DNA from: Psychroflexus montanilacus
GTDB taxonomy: Bacteria; Bacteroidota; Bacteroidia; Flavobacteriales; Flavobacteriaceae
Reading direction: 5' to 3'
Assembly: GCF_020164535.1 (NCBI RefSeq)
Contig: NZ_JAIQZC010000001.1
Span: forward strand, 744,001-808,000
Length of the DNA: 64,000 bases
Under the pieces are notes generated by a model that saw only the letters and a list, made by a program, of their open reading frames with translations, did not search any database and was not told where the DNA came from. Numbering within the stretch: position 1 is the first letter of the stretch; every line of letters begins with the position of its first letter. A program made the translations under genes and the position numbers. Below are positions 17,366 to 25,439 of this stretch, piece after piece.

Positions 17366-17595
17366 CGCTTAAATTTATCTTTATTTCTATGTACAATAAG
17401 ATAAATCAAAGGTAGAATTCCTAGTGAATTTACAAGGGCCAAAAAGATAAACCAGGCGATTTGTTTACGTCTTGCAGATTGCCACAAGGTGATGAGTTTT
17501 AAAATGGCATCTATAACCACAAAAAACAAGACAATGCCTATAAGCAAAGCATAATCTTCATAAAAGGACTGAAAGTCGGTTGTAGAATTATTCAT
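17362..17595 (-). CDS. Small two-helix membrane protein (PLDc_N/DUF5652-like)
   Basis: A 77-residue protein from the ATG at 17595; a GTG at 17616 would add seven residues. Two hydrophobic segments are visible (LLIGIVLFFVVIDAILKLI and IAWFIFLALVNSLGILPLIYLIV), the second ending in a basic tail HRNKDKFKR. The Trp-Phe...Asn-Ser-Leu-Gly-Ile-Leu-Pro pattern resembles the short PLDc_N/DUF5652 membrane domain. Function unknown. It stands alone, convergent with gldG (four-base shared stop) and divergent from folP. Confidence 0.7.
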   Translation of the reverse strand: MNNSTTDFQSFYEDYALLIGIVLFFVVIDAILKLITLWQSARRKQIAWFIFLALVNSLGILPLIYLIVHRNKDKFKR

Positions 17596-17665
17596 AATAT
17601 CAAAATTTGAGCACACAATTTAAAATAAAATCTAAAAGAAAATCAAAAGGAATTAAGAAAATGAA

Positions 17666-17694
17666 TTTGCAAACCCATTAAAATTATAAATTTG
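17666..17694 (+). promoter_or_regulatory. folP: Promoter of folP-cdaA (TTTG-N17-TAAATTTG)
   Basis: The -33 TTTG at 17666-17669 and the -7 TAAATTTG at 17687-17694 are 17 nt apart, an excellent Bacteroidota promoter. The -7 box ends only 5 nt before the ATG at 17700, so the mRNA may have no leader. Confidence 0.7.
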
Positions 17695-17699
17695 TTGCT

Positions 17700-18527
17700 A
17701 TGACTATAAATTGCAGAGGACATTTACTGGATTTCTCTACCCCTAAAGTGATGGGTGTACTCAATTTGACCCCAGATTCATTTTATGACGGTGGCAAATT
17801 CAAGAATGAAAAAGAAGCGCTTCTGCAAGTTGAAAAGAACATTCAGGATGGAATGGATATTCTGGACATCGGTTCATATAGCTCGAGACCGGGTGCAGAT
17901 GACATAAGTGAGGCAGAGGAACTGAATCGACAAAGTTCAGTGTTACAAAGCATCACTAAAGAATTTCCCGAGGTTATTATATCGATAGATACCTTTAGAA
18001 GTAAAGTCGCCAAAGAAAGTTTGGATCTTGGTGCACATATCATCAATGATATTTCGGCAGGGAAAATTGATCCTGGAATGCTGGACCTCATCGCCGAATA
18101 CCAAGTGCCCTACATCATGATGCACATGCGAGGAACGCCACAAACCATGAAGCAACTTACTGATTATGATAACCTGGTAAAGGATGTGATGTTTTATTTT
18201 TCTGAAAGAATCACTGAAGCCAGAAGTAAAGGCATCAATGATTTGCTTGTAGATCCTGGGTTTGGGTTTGCAAAAACCATTGAACAGAACTTTGAATTAT
18301 TAAATCATCTCAAAGTTTTTCAACATTTAGAATTACCCATTCTTACTGGAGTCTCTAGAAAATCTATGATTTACAAAACTCTGAATATTACATCTCAAAA
18401 AGCCTTAAATGGCACTACAGCGCTCAACATGGCAGCTCTGATGAATGGAAGCTCTATCTTGCGAGTTCATGATGTTCTGGAAGCCAAACAATGCGTTACA
18501 TTGTTCCAAAAACTGATAGAAAATTAA
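17700..18527 (+). CDS. folP: Dihydropteroate synthase
   Basis: FolP condenses p-aminobenzoate with a hydroxymethyl-dihydropterin pyrophosphate in folate synthesis and is the sulfonamide target. It is a 275-residue TIM barrel. The two family signatures are present: MGVLNLTPDSFYDGG near residue 18 and DILDIGSYSSRPGA near residue 57; MHMRGTPQTM, VDPGFGFAKT and TGVSRKSMI follow in order. The start is supported by the fit of the N-terminus MTINCRGHLLDFSTPKVMG. The diadenylate cyclase gene begins 3 nt after its stop. Confidence 0.97.
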   Translation: MTINCRGHLLDFSTPKVMGVLNLTPDSFYDGGKFKNEKEALLQVEKNIQDGMDILDIGSYSSRPGADDISEAEELNRQSSVLQSITKEFPEVIISIDTFRSKVAKESLDLGAHIINDISAGKIDPGMLDLIAEYQVPYIMMHMRGTPQTMKQLTDYDNLVKDVMFYFSERITEARSKGINDLLVDPGFGFAKTIEQNFELLNHLKVFQHLELPILTGVSRKSMIYKTLNITSQKALNGTTALNMAALMNGSSILRVHDVLEAKQCVTLFQKLIEN

Positions 18528-18530
18528 CCT

Positions 18531-19310
18531 ATGGTAGGATTAGAATTTTTAGAGTTTAGATTTTTAGATATCCTCGATATTCTACTCGTAGCTGTGCTTT
18601 TATATTATATATACAAACTTGTAAAAGGTTCTGCTGCTATCAATATTTTTATAGGTATTGTTATCATTTATTTGATCTGGAAGCTAACTCAATTACTTCA
18701 AATGGAGATGCTTAGCAGTGTTCTTGGAGAATTTATTGGTGTGGGAATGTTTGCTTTGATCGTTGTATTTCAGCAGGAAATCAGAAAATTTTTACTCATG
18801 ATTGGTTCCACAAACTTTAGTGGAAAAAATAACTGGTTACAGCTCAAATTCTCCAATCGTGAAAATAAAACCCAAAATTATGTAGACATCATTGTAGATG
18901 CCTGTCAAAAACTGGGCACGACCAAAACCGGAGCTTTGATCGTTATAAAAAGAAATACTAAACTGGATTTTGTGAAAAATACGGGAGACAGTATGGACAT
19001 AAAGGTAAATCGACCTATCATAGAATCGATTTTTTACAAAAACAGTACACTTCACGATGGTGCTATTGTAATAGAAGACGGAAGAATTACCGCCACCCGT
19101 GTGATTTTACCTGTGAGTAACGACAGAGACATCCCTCTTAGGTTTGGACTCAGACACCGGGCTGCAGTAGGAATAAGTGAAAAAACCGATGCGGTAGCTT
19201 TGGTGGTTAGCGAAGAAACTGGACAGATTTCTTACTTAAAAAATGGTGAGTTTAATATTTTTGATGATCTTGAAAAGCTAACTGAACAAATAAAAGAAGA
19301 CTTAAGCTAG
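18531..19310 (+). CDS. cdaA: Diadenylate cyclase CdaA
   Basis: CdaA makes the second messenger c-di-AMP from two ATP. The 259-residue protein has three N-terminal membrane helices (about residues 12-30, 37-55 and 62-82) and a DAC domain with the DGA motif at 176-178 (LHDGAIVIEDG) and RHR at 208-210 (GLRHRAAVG), both needed for catalysis. The CdaA class is fixed by the membrane helices and lack of DNA-binding domains. It is operonic with folP, an arrangement I recognise as common in Bacteroidota. The TAG stop shares CTAG (19307-19310) with the convergent ABC gene. Confidence 0.94.
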   Translation: MVGLEFLEFRFLDILDILLVAVLLYYIYKLVKGSAAINIFIGIVIIYLIWKLTQLLQMEMLSSVLGEFIGVGMFALIVVFQQEIRKFLLMIGSTNFSGKNNWLQLKFSNRENKTQNYVDIIVDACQKLGTTKTGALIVIKRNTKLDFVKNTGDSMDIKVNRPIIESIFYKNSTLHDGAIVIEDGRITATRVILPVSNDRDIPLRFGLRHRAAVGISEKTDAVALVVSEETGQISYLKNGEFNIFDDLEKLTEQIKEDLS

Positions 19311-21073
19311 CCAACTTCTTCATGCTGAAACTGGGCTTCGTATAGATTTCTGTAATATCCATTCTCTTGTTTAAGCAATTCCGAATGAGTTCCTGTTTCC
19401 ACTATTTTACCGAGATCCATCACAATGATTTTATCGGCGTTTTTAATAGTTGCCAATCGGTGCGCAATCACAATTGAAGTTCTGTCTTTGGTCAATTTTT
19501 CTGTTGCCTCCTGGATAAGTTGTTCGCTATAACTATCTACCGAAGAAGTTGCTTCATCCAATACTAAAACACTTGGATTGGAAACATAAGCTCTTAAAAA
19601 AGCAATTAACTGTCGCTGACCCGAAGACAACATGACTCCTCTCTCTTTAACATTGTAATGGTAAGAATTGGGCAAGGTTGAAATAAATTCATGCACACCA
19701 ATTTCTTTGGCTGCAGCGATAACTTGCTCTTCAGTAACCCCTTCTTTATTGAGCGTGATATTATTCAAAATACTATCTGCAAAAAGAAAGACATCTTGCA
19801 ATACCACAGCAATTTGAGCGCGTAAAGAAGCGAGTTCATAATTCTTCAAATCTTCACCATCAACTTTGATGACTCCAGATTTTATTTCATAAAAACGGCT
19901 CAGCAAATTGATAACTGTACTTTTCCCTGCACCAGTTGCTCCTACTATCGCAATGGTCTCGCCTGGCTGCACTTCAAAAGAAATACCTTTGAGAATCTCT
20001 TCATCCGGGATGTAGTTAAACCTCACATCTTCAAAGCTGATGTGCCCTTTAAGTCGACTAGGTACAATACTTCCGGAATTTTCAATTTGAGCATCGGTGT
20101 CCAAAATTCTAAACACTCGATTGGCAGCTACCATTCCCATCTGTAAGGCATTGAATTTATCTGCAATTTGTCGCAACGGGCGGAAAAGCATCTGGGACAA
20201 TTCAATAAACATCACAATGATCCCAAGGGAAAGTTCGCCTGACTCTACTACTCGTAAACCACCGAACCAGACAATTAAACCAATGGTTATAGACGTAGAC
20301 ATTTCAGCAATAGGAAAGAAAATGGCGTTATACCAAACTGTTTTTATCCAGCCTTTTCTGTGTTTTCTATTAATATCTTTGAAGCGGTTGTATTCCTCTT
20401 TTTCTCTATTGAAAATCTGAACGATTTTCATCCCTGTAATGTGTTCCTGTACATAAGAATTCAAATTTGAAACCTGTGTACGCACTTCTTCAAAAGCGAT
20501 TTTCATCTTTTTCTGAAATACACGGGTGGCATAAATAATAAAAGGTAAGACGGTTAGCACCAATAAAGTTAACTGCCAGCTCTGCCAAAACATAAAGCCA
20601 AGAACTACAACCATCTTGAGCAAGTCGCTTATGATCATGAATAAGCCCTGACTAAAAATACTGGCAATGGTTTCTATATCACTCACAGCTCTTGTGACAA
20701 GTCTTCCTACAGATGAATTGTCAAAATATTGCTTTTTGAAATTCATCATGTGCTTGTAAAGCTTCACACGAATGTCGCGAATCACTTCCTGACCAAGCCA
20801 GTTCGCATAAAATATAAAACTAAACTGAAAAATGACTTCAGAAATAAGAACAATCAGCATTGAACTTACATAAAACACTAAGCTTTCTGCATCGCTATTG
20901 GTTATGCCTTCATCGATGGTTAGTCTTAATAAATAAGGTCTCAACACACCAAGTCCCGACAACGCAATAGCAGCAAAACCTACAAAATAAAAGGTTTTTT
21001 TATAGGGATCTGTGTACTTTAAAAGTCGCTTAAAAAGTTTAGTATCAAAGGCGTTTCCGCTGTTATTTTCCAT
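19307..21073 (-). CDS. ABC transporter, fused permease and ATPase (MsbA-like exporter)
   Basis: A 588-residue half-transporter. The N-terminal domain has six membrane helices, and the C-terminal ATPase carries Walker A GATGAGKST, the signature LSSGQRQLIAF, Walker B VLVLDEATSSVD and the switch His in AHRLATI. Half-transporters of this type export lipids, peptides or drugs as dimers. The substrate is not predictable; MsbA-type lipid flipping is one possibility. Its start overlaps the end of truA by 11 bases, so it is second in a two-gene operon. It shares a four-base stop with cdaA. Confidence 0.9.
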   Translation of the reverse strand: MENNSGNAFDTKLFKRLLKYTDPYKKTFYFVGFAAIALSGLGVLRPYLLRLTIDEGITNSDAESLVFYVSSMLIVLISEVIFQFSFIFYANWLGQEVIRDIRVKLYKHMMNFKKQYFDNSSVGRLVTRAVSDIETIASIFSQGLFMIISDLLKMVVVLGFMFWQSWQLTLLVLTVLPFIIYATRVFQKKMKIAFEEVRTQVSNLNSYVQEHITGMKIVQIFNREKEEYNRFKDINRKHRKGWIKTVWYNAIFFPIAEMSTSITIGLIVWFGGLRVVESGELSLGIIVMFIELSQMLFRPLRQIADKFNALQMGMVAANRVFRILDTDAQIENSGSIVPSRLKGHISFEDVRFNYIPDEEILKGISFEVQPGETIAIVGATGAGKSTVINLLSRFYEIKSGVIKVDGEDLKNYELASLRAQIAVVLQDVFLFADSILNNITLNKEGVTEEQVIAAAKEIGVHEFISTLPNSYHYNVKERGVMLSSGQRQLIAFLRAYVSNPSVLVLDEATSSVDSYSEQLIQEATEKLTKDRTSIVIAHRLATIKNADKIIVMDLGKIVETGTHSELLKQENGYYRNLYEAQFQHEEVG

Positions 21074-21827
21074 TATTTGATGTATCGAAGTCAGTTTTTG
21101 GATACTCTATATCCTTTAGCACCAAAGCATGAGCTGGAACCGATTTTCCTGCCCTCGATCTATCCTGAGCTAAAATGATATCATTGAAATCATTTACGGA
21201 AATCTTTTGAAGCCCTACTTCAATAAGGGTTCCTACAATCGCTCTCACCATATTTCTTAAAAACCGATTGGCTGAAATTTCGAAAACAAGCAAGTGACCT
21301 CTTTGGTGCCAGATCGCTTTTTTTATTTCGCAGTCAAATGTATAAACATCAGTTTTAACTTTAGAAAAAGATTTGAAATTTTTATGATTAAATAAGAGGT
21401 TAGAAGCCTTTTGCATCGCTTCCACATCCAATTCATTGATTATAAAATAACTTCTGCCTAGAGAAAAAGGATCTTTGAACTGTACTATTGAATACTCATA
21501 AGTCCTCGATATGGCATCAAAGCGAGCATGAAAATTATCTTTTACTTGTTTTACTTCATGAACAGCTATGTCTTTTGGCAAGATACTATTCAGTTTGAAA
21601 ATCAGTTTTTTAAAGTCTATAATCTTTTGCCCACTATCAAAGTGAGCTATATAACCAGAAGCATGAACCCCAGTATCCGTTCTCCCTGCTCCAACTACAT
21701 CTATGCTTTCCTGCAAAGCAGTTTCTAGCGCATGATTGATTTGGGATTGTACACTTATTTTATCGAGCTGCTTCTGCCAACCATGATAATTTGTCCCTAA
21801 GTAAGAAAGTTTGAGGTAATATCTCAC
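21063..21827 (-). CDS. truA: tRNA pseudouridine(38-40) synthase TruA
   Basis: TruA isomerises uridines 38-40 in the anticodon arm of many tRNAs. From the GTG at 21827 the protein has 254 residues and begins VRYYLKLSYLGTNYHGWQ, the family's usual N-terminus. The catalytic Asp lies in GAGRTDTGVHASG, and FHARFDAISRTYEY and ANRFLRNMVRAIVGTLIEVG are typical. A longer frame from 21875 would place a promoter (21848-21876) inside the gene, so the GTG is chosen. The ABC exporter gene overlaps its end. Confidence 0.94.
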   Translation of the reverse strand: MRYYLKLSYLGTNYHGWQKQLDKISVQSQINHALETALQESIDVVGAGRTDTGVHASGYIAHFDSGQKIIDFKKLIFKLNSILPKDIAVHEVKQVKDNFHARFDAISRTYEYSIVQFKDPFSLGRSYFIINELDVEAMQKASNLLFNHKNFKSFSKVKTDVYTFDCEIKKAIWHQRGHLLVFEISANRFLRNMVRAIVGTLIEVGLQKISVNDFNDIILAQDRSRAGKSVPAHALVLKDIEYPKTDFDTSNNGK

Positions 21828-21847
21828 AGTTAGCTTTTTTGGATAGG

Positions 21848-21876
21848 CAAATATAGCAATAGAGAATAGACCCAAA
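21848..21876 (-). promoter_or_regulatory. truA: Promoter of truA (TTTG-N17-TATATTTG, minus strand)
   Basis: On the minus strand TTTG (21873-21876) and TATATTTG (21848-21855) are 17 nt apart, and the box ends 20 nt before the GTG at 21827. Both elements match the consensus and fix the TruA start. Confidence 0.7.
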
Positions 21877-21912
21877 CCTAAAGCTTTATTTATATTGCCT
21901 CAAAAAAGAATA

Positions 21913-22428
21913 ATGGCTAAAACTATTTTGCTCTTAAGTGATACTCATGGTTATATAGACGATAGAATATTGGACTGGTCTTCTAAAGTAGATGAAGTTT
22001 GGCATGCTGGGGATATTGGTGATCAAAAAATATCCGACCAGTTGCAAGCCATAAAACCACTTAGAGCAGTCTACGGAAATATAGATGGACATGAGCTAAG
22101 AAGTGAATTTCCACTGAATCAGCGTTTTGTCCTGGAAGGCGTTGACGTTTGGATGACTCATATAGGCGGCTATCCCAACAGGTATAGCCGAGAAGTAAAA
22201 GATGAAATCAAAGAAAACCCGCCAAAACTCTTTATAAGCGGACATTCTCATATATTGAAGGTGATGAATGATAAACAACTGGGCTTACTACACATGAATC
22301 CAGGTGCTGTAGGTATTCATGGATTTCACCAAAAAAGAACCATGCTGAAATTTGTACTCGACCAAGGACAAATTAAAAACCTGGAAGTTATTGACTTTGG
22401 AGCAAGAGGAAAAAGAGTTTCTTCTTAG
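21913..22428 (+). CDS. YfcE/MJ0936-type metallophosphoesterase
   Basis: A 171-residue calcineurin-like phosphoesterase. The metal ligands are complete: LSDTHG near the start, HAGDIGD, GNIDGHE, THIGG and SGHSH, with a final HMNPGAVG. Members cleave phosphodiesters such as nucleotides. The true substrate is unknown. The ATG at 21913 is preferred over a TTG at 21895, since LLLSDTHG then sits about six residues from the start, as usual. It diverges from truA and no same-strand neighbour is close. Confidence 0.88.
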   Translation: MAKTILLLSDTHGYIDDRILDWSSKVDEVWHAGDIGDQKISDQLQAIKPLRAVYGNIDGHELRSEFPLNQRFVLEGVDVWMTHIGGYPNRYSREVKDEIKENPPKLFISGHSHILKVMNDKQLGLLHMNPGAVGIHGFHQKRTMLKFVLDQGQIKNLEVIDFGARGKRVSS

Positions 22429-22788
22429 CACATTTAGATTTGAAAGTTCGACTTAGAAAGGACAATAGAGAATAGAGAATAGAGAATAGAGAATAGAGAA
22501 AAATTCAGTATTCGTTATTTATACACCAGATTTAAATTCTAAAATTGACATGTCTTTCATTCTCGACTAGATTCAAACTAACATTAATTTAAAATTAGCT
22601 GAATTAAGTCATTCTGGAAAGCTTCAGATGAACTTAATACATCATTTCATCAAAGGCCATCAAGCTTCCTTTCCCTAGGATCCCATCTTATAAGTTAACT
22701 TGAAAGTTTTAAGCTTATTTTCTAAAAAATTGAAAGCTAACTAAAGCAAATTCAGAATAAAAATAAAAAAGCATACCTATTAAACACA
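22429..22788. other. Gene-free spacer
   Basis: The stretch between the phosphoesterase stop and the next hairpin holds the five-copy heptamer repeat and otherwise AT-rich sequence. I see no credible coding frame, RNA gene or inverted repeat in the rest. Confidence 0.6.
22464..22498 (+). repeat. Tandem heptamer repeat, five copies of AATAGAG
   Basis: Five perfect direct copies of the 7-base unit AATAGAG, beginning 35 bases after the phosphoesterase stop. It looks like a slippage-prone minisatellite. It is outside any frame I can support. Confidence 0.9.
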
Positions 22789-22818
22789 AAAAACCCCGAG
22801 TGGCTGCTCGGGGTTTTT
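22789..22818 (-). terminator. Terminator of the DUF4293 gene
   Basis: AAAAACCCCGAG and CTCGGGGTTTTT form a 12-base stem around a 6-base loop. It lies 28 bases past the DUF4293 stop on the minus strand. The symmetrical A and T tracts also let it act on plus-strand transcripts. Confidence 0.85.
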
Positions 22819-22846
22819 CTGCACTAACATTACTAAGATTTCAGGT

Positions 22847-23257
22847 TTATCGCAATCGATCCACAGATTTTACAAGATCTTCGTCCTTCTTGATAGCCTT
22901 GTTGGCCAGAGCAATAAAAACGATAGAAATTATTGGAAGAAGCATCCCAATACCCTTCTCTGAGATATCCATCTCTCCAGGTAAACTTAGCGTCCAATAT
23001 GCGAAAACACCTACTAAAACAAAGTTCAATATGATATTAATTCGTCCTAGAACGAATTGACGTTTTCTTTTTTTGAATGAAAATAAAGTGATGAACGAAA
23101 TCAAAACTGATAACGAAAACAAAGATATAGCTACTGGTTGAGATAAAGCGTAGATTTCTATATTTTCTGACGTCACCCACAAAGGCAGATAAAAACTTAG
23201 CACTCCGTTGAGCAGAATTGCCATGAGTAAATAAAGGCTTTGTATTCTTTGTATCAT
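22847..23257 (-). CDS. DUF4293 family membrane protein
   Basis: A 136-residue protein with four membrane helices and the family's start MIQRIQSLYLLMA. The helix around residues 10-27 is followed by a second near 40-60, a basic loop (KKRKRQFVLGRIN), a third, and a fourth near 105-120. The function of DUF4293 is unknown and the family is restricted largely to Bacteroidota. The ATG at 23257 is chosen because a -7 box lies just upstream (23276-23283) and the longer frame adds an unrelated hydrophobic extension. Divergent from rho, as I recall for this family. Confidence 0.85.
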   Translation of the reverse strand: MIQRIQSLYLLMAILLNGVLSFYLPLWVTSENIEIYALSQPVAISLFSLSVLISFITLFSFKKRKRQFVLGRINIILNFVLVGVFAYWTLSLPGEMDISEKGIGMLLPIISIVFIALANKAIKKDEDLVKSVDRLR

Positions 23258-23275
23258 GTCTCGATAATTGAACAG

Positions 23276-23283
23276 CAAAAATA
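23276..23283 (-). promoter_or_regulatory. -7 box (TATTTTTG) of the DUF4293 gene
   Basis: Minus-strand TATTTTTG, an exact TAnnTTTG match, ends 18 nt before the ATG at 23257. No clear -33 TTG is seen at the usual distance. Confidence 0.5.
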
Positions 23284-23427
23284 ATAGAATATTTAAGAAT
23301 TCATATTTATAAATAAAATAAAGTTGTATAATTGCAATGTCTGCGGACAACTGCTTTCCTAAGCGGTTACAAATCATCAATTTAAATTCGAATCTCCCTC
23401 GAAACTATTTAATTTCAAAAAATATCA

Positions 23428-25239
23428 ATGTTAGAAATTATTGAACTAAAGTCTAGAAAACTTTCAGACTTACAAGAAATTGCAAAAGAATTAAAAGTTC
23501 CAAAATTTAGAAGTCTTAAAAAGCTAGACCTCATCTACCAAATTCTGGACTATCAAGCTGCTAATCCTGAAAAGATGAAAGAGATTTTGAGTAAGGAAAA
23601 GGAAACTCAAGCATCTAAAGCTAATACACCCAACTCTGATTCATCTAAAGAGGAAAAAAAGTCTGAACCAACTCAGAAAAGAGATACACAACAAGACAAT
23701 CAGGCTTCAAAAAAACCAAGAAAGAGAGTTCAAAAAGGAGAACCTAAAAAGGCTCCAAAAAACCCTTTTGAAGCTAGCGATAAATCTAAACAGGAAGAGA
23801 AAAAGCCTCAACAAACTGACAAGAACCAACCAAGAGAAAACTCACCGGCAAATTCTTCTCAAAAATCAACTCAGGCTCCAAAAGCTGCTCAGGCTCCAAA
23901 GCCAAATCAGGATAAGAAGCCTGTACCACAAAATAAGGAAGCTAAAGAAAAAAAGGTTCCTCAACATAACCACCCCAATAAGGATAATTCACAAAAAAAC
24001 TCTCCTTCGTCAAAACCACAGCATCCAAAACAGCAACAATCCAAATCCAGGAATGATAACAAGTCTAACGACAAAAATGGAAATAAGGATAGCCGCAATA
24101 AGTACAAAGACCCGGATTTCGAATTTGACTCTATCATAGAAAGTGAAGGTGTTTTGGATTTAATGCAGGATGGCTATGGATTCCTAAGGTCTTCTGACTA
24201 TAATTACTTATCCTCTCCAGATGATATTTATTTGTCACAATCTCAAATTCGTTTATTCGGTTTAAAAACTGGTGATACGGTTCTTGGTGAAGTAAGACCT
24301 CCAAAGGAAGGTGAAAAGTATTTTCCTTTAATTAAGATCAAAAAAATAAACGGTCTGGATCCTAAAATCGTAAGAGACCGTGTATCTTTTGAACATTTAA
24401 CGCCGCTTTTCCCGCAGGAGAAATTCAAATTGGCCGAAAAGCAAAGCACACTTTCTACACGTATCATCGATTTGTTCTCACCTATCGGAAAAGGACAACG
24501 TGGGATGATCGTTTCTCAGCCAAAAACTGGTAAAACGATGCTACTTAAGGATATTGCCAATGCGATAGCAGCCAACCATCCTGAGGTCTACCAAATCGTC
24601 CTATTAATTGATGAGCGCCCCGAGGAAGTCACCGATATGCAACGCAATGTAAGGGGTGAGGTGGTTGCCTCTACCTTCGACAAAGAAGCTCATGAGCACG
24701 TTCGAGTGGCGAATCTTGTCATCGAAAAAGCAAAACGCCTTGTAGAATGTGGCCATGATGTCGTGATCTTACTAGATTCTATTACGCGTCTAGCCAGAGC
24801 CTACAACACAGTACAACCTTCTAGCGGAAAAGTATTGAGTGGTGGTGTAGATGCAAATGCGCTTCATAAACCAAAACGTTTCTTTGGTGCTGCCCGTAAT
24901 ATTGAAAATGGTGGTTCACTATCCATAATTGCCACAGCCTTAACCGATACAGGGTCTAAAATGGATGAAGTCATCTTTGAAGAATTCAAAGGAACTGGAA
25001 ACATGGAGCTACAGCTAGATAGAAAAATCGCCAACCGACGTATTTTCCCTGCGATTGATCTTACTTCATCAAGCACGCGAAGAGACGATTTGCTGTTGGG
25101 CGATGATCAAATTCAGAAAATGTGGATCATGAGAAAATACCTAGCCGATATGAATCCTGTGGAAGCGATAGAATTCCTCAATCAAAGAATCAAAGACACT
25201 AAATCTAACGAAGAGTTCTTGATGTCGATGAATGGATAA
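23428..25239 (+). CDS. rho: Transcription termination factor Rho with long disordered insertion
   Basis: A 603-residue Rho, longer than the roughly 420 residues of E. coli Rho. Residues 1-45 are the helical Rho_N domain ([20 protein letters not shown]). Residues from about 55 to 228 are low-complexity, rich in Lys, Gln, Pro, Ser, Asn and Asp with almost no hydrophobics. Then come the RNA-binding cold-shock-like domain ([15 protein letters not shown]) and the hexameric ATPase with Walker [12 protein letters not shown] and the Q/R-loop region. A long insert is known for Bacteroidota Rho. Its transcript ends at a hairpin 22 bases past the stop. Confidence 0.98.
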   Translation: MLEIIELKSRKLSDLQEIAKELKVPKFRSLKKLDLIYQILDYQAANPEKMKEILSKEKETQASKANTPNSDSSKEEKKSEPTQKRDTQQDNQASKKPRKRVQKGEPKKAPKNPFEASDKSKQEEKKPQQTDKNQPRENSPANSSQKSTQAPKAAQAPKPNQDKKPVPQNKEAKEKKVPQHNHPNKDNSQKNSPSSKPQHPKQQQSKSRNDNKSNDKNGNKDSRNKYKDPDFEFDSIIESEGVLDLMQDGYGFLRSSDYNYLSSPDDIYLSQSQIRLFGLKTGDTVLGEVRPPKEGEKYFPLIKIKKINGLDPKIVRDRVSFEHLTPLFPQEKFKLAEKQSTLSTRIIDLFSPIGKGQRGMIVSQPKTGKTMLLKDIANAIAANHPEVYQIVLLIDERPEEVTDMQRNVRGEVVASTFDKEAHEHVRVANLVIEKAKRLVECGHDVVILLDSITRLARAYNTVQPSSGKVLSGGVDANALHKPKRFFGAARNIENGGSLSIIATALTDTGSKMDEVIFEEFKGTGNMELQLDRKIANRRIFPAIDLTSSSTRRDDLLLGDDQIQKMWIMRKYLADMNPVEAIEFLNQRIKDTKSNEEFLMSMNG

Positions 25240-25260
25240 CATTCTACTAATAGTTATATC

Positions 25261-25296
25261 AAAATCCCCATTAGAAAGTTTTAATGGGGATTTTTT
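25261..25296 (+). terminator. Terminator of rho
   Basis: AAATCCCCATTA and TAATGGGGATTT pair as a 12-base stem around a short loop, followed by a T run. It follows the rho stop by about 22 bases. Confidence 0.85.
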
Positions 25297-25348
25297 ATTT
25301 TGGAGATATTTTAGTGATGTGAATTGTTTTAAAAGACTCAATGTTTCA

Positions 25349-25364
25349 TCGAGCGCAGTCGAGA
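25349..25364. repeat. Possible REP-like motif (TCGAGCGCAGTCGAGA)
   Basis: A GC-rich 16-base motif in an otherwise AT-rich spacer. The complement, TCTCGACTGCGCTCGA, resembles a short palindromic-type repeat I recall from intergenic regions of many flavobacteria. Only one full copy is seen in this window, so its repetitive nature is from memory and not shown here. Confidence 0.4.
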
Positions 25365-25439
25365 CGTTATAAAACCAAATGAGTTTTGTTTGTATTAGCT
25401 TAATTAAAAACTCTTAATTAGAAATGTATCAGCTTCAGA

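Noticed and set aside
22464-22498. Heptamer repeat as a CRISPR array
   Set aside because: Units are 7 bases with no spacers and no cas genes nearby; it is a simple tandem repeat.
23768-24139. 123-codon frame in the rho insertion
   Set aside because: It is a frame-shifted reading of the low-complexity A-rich insert of rho and has no domain; its length follows from the lack of T-starting stops there.
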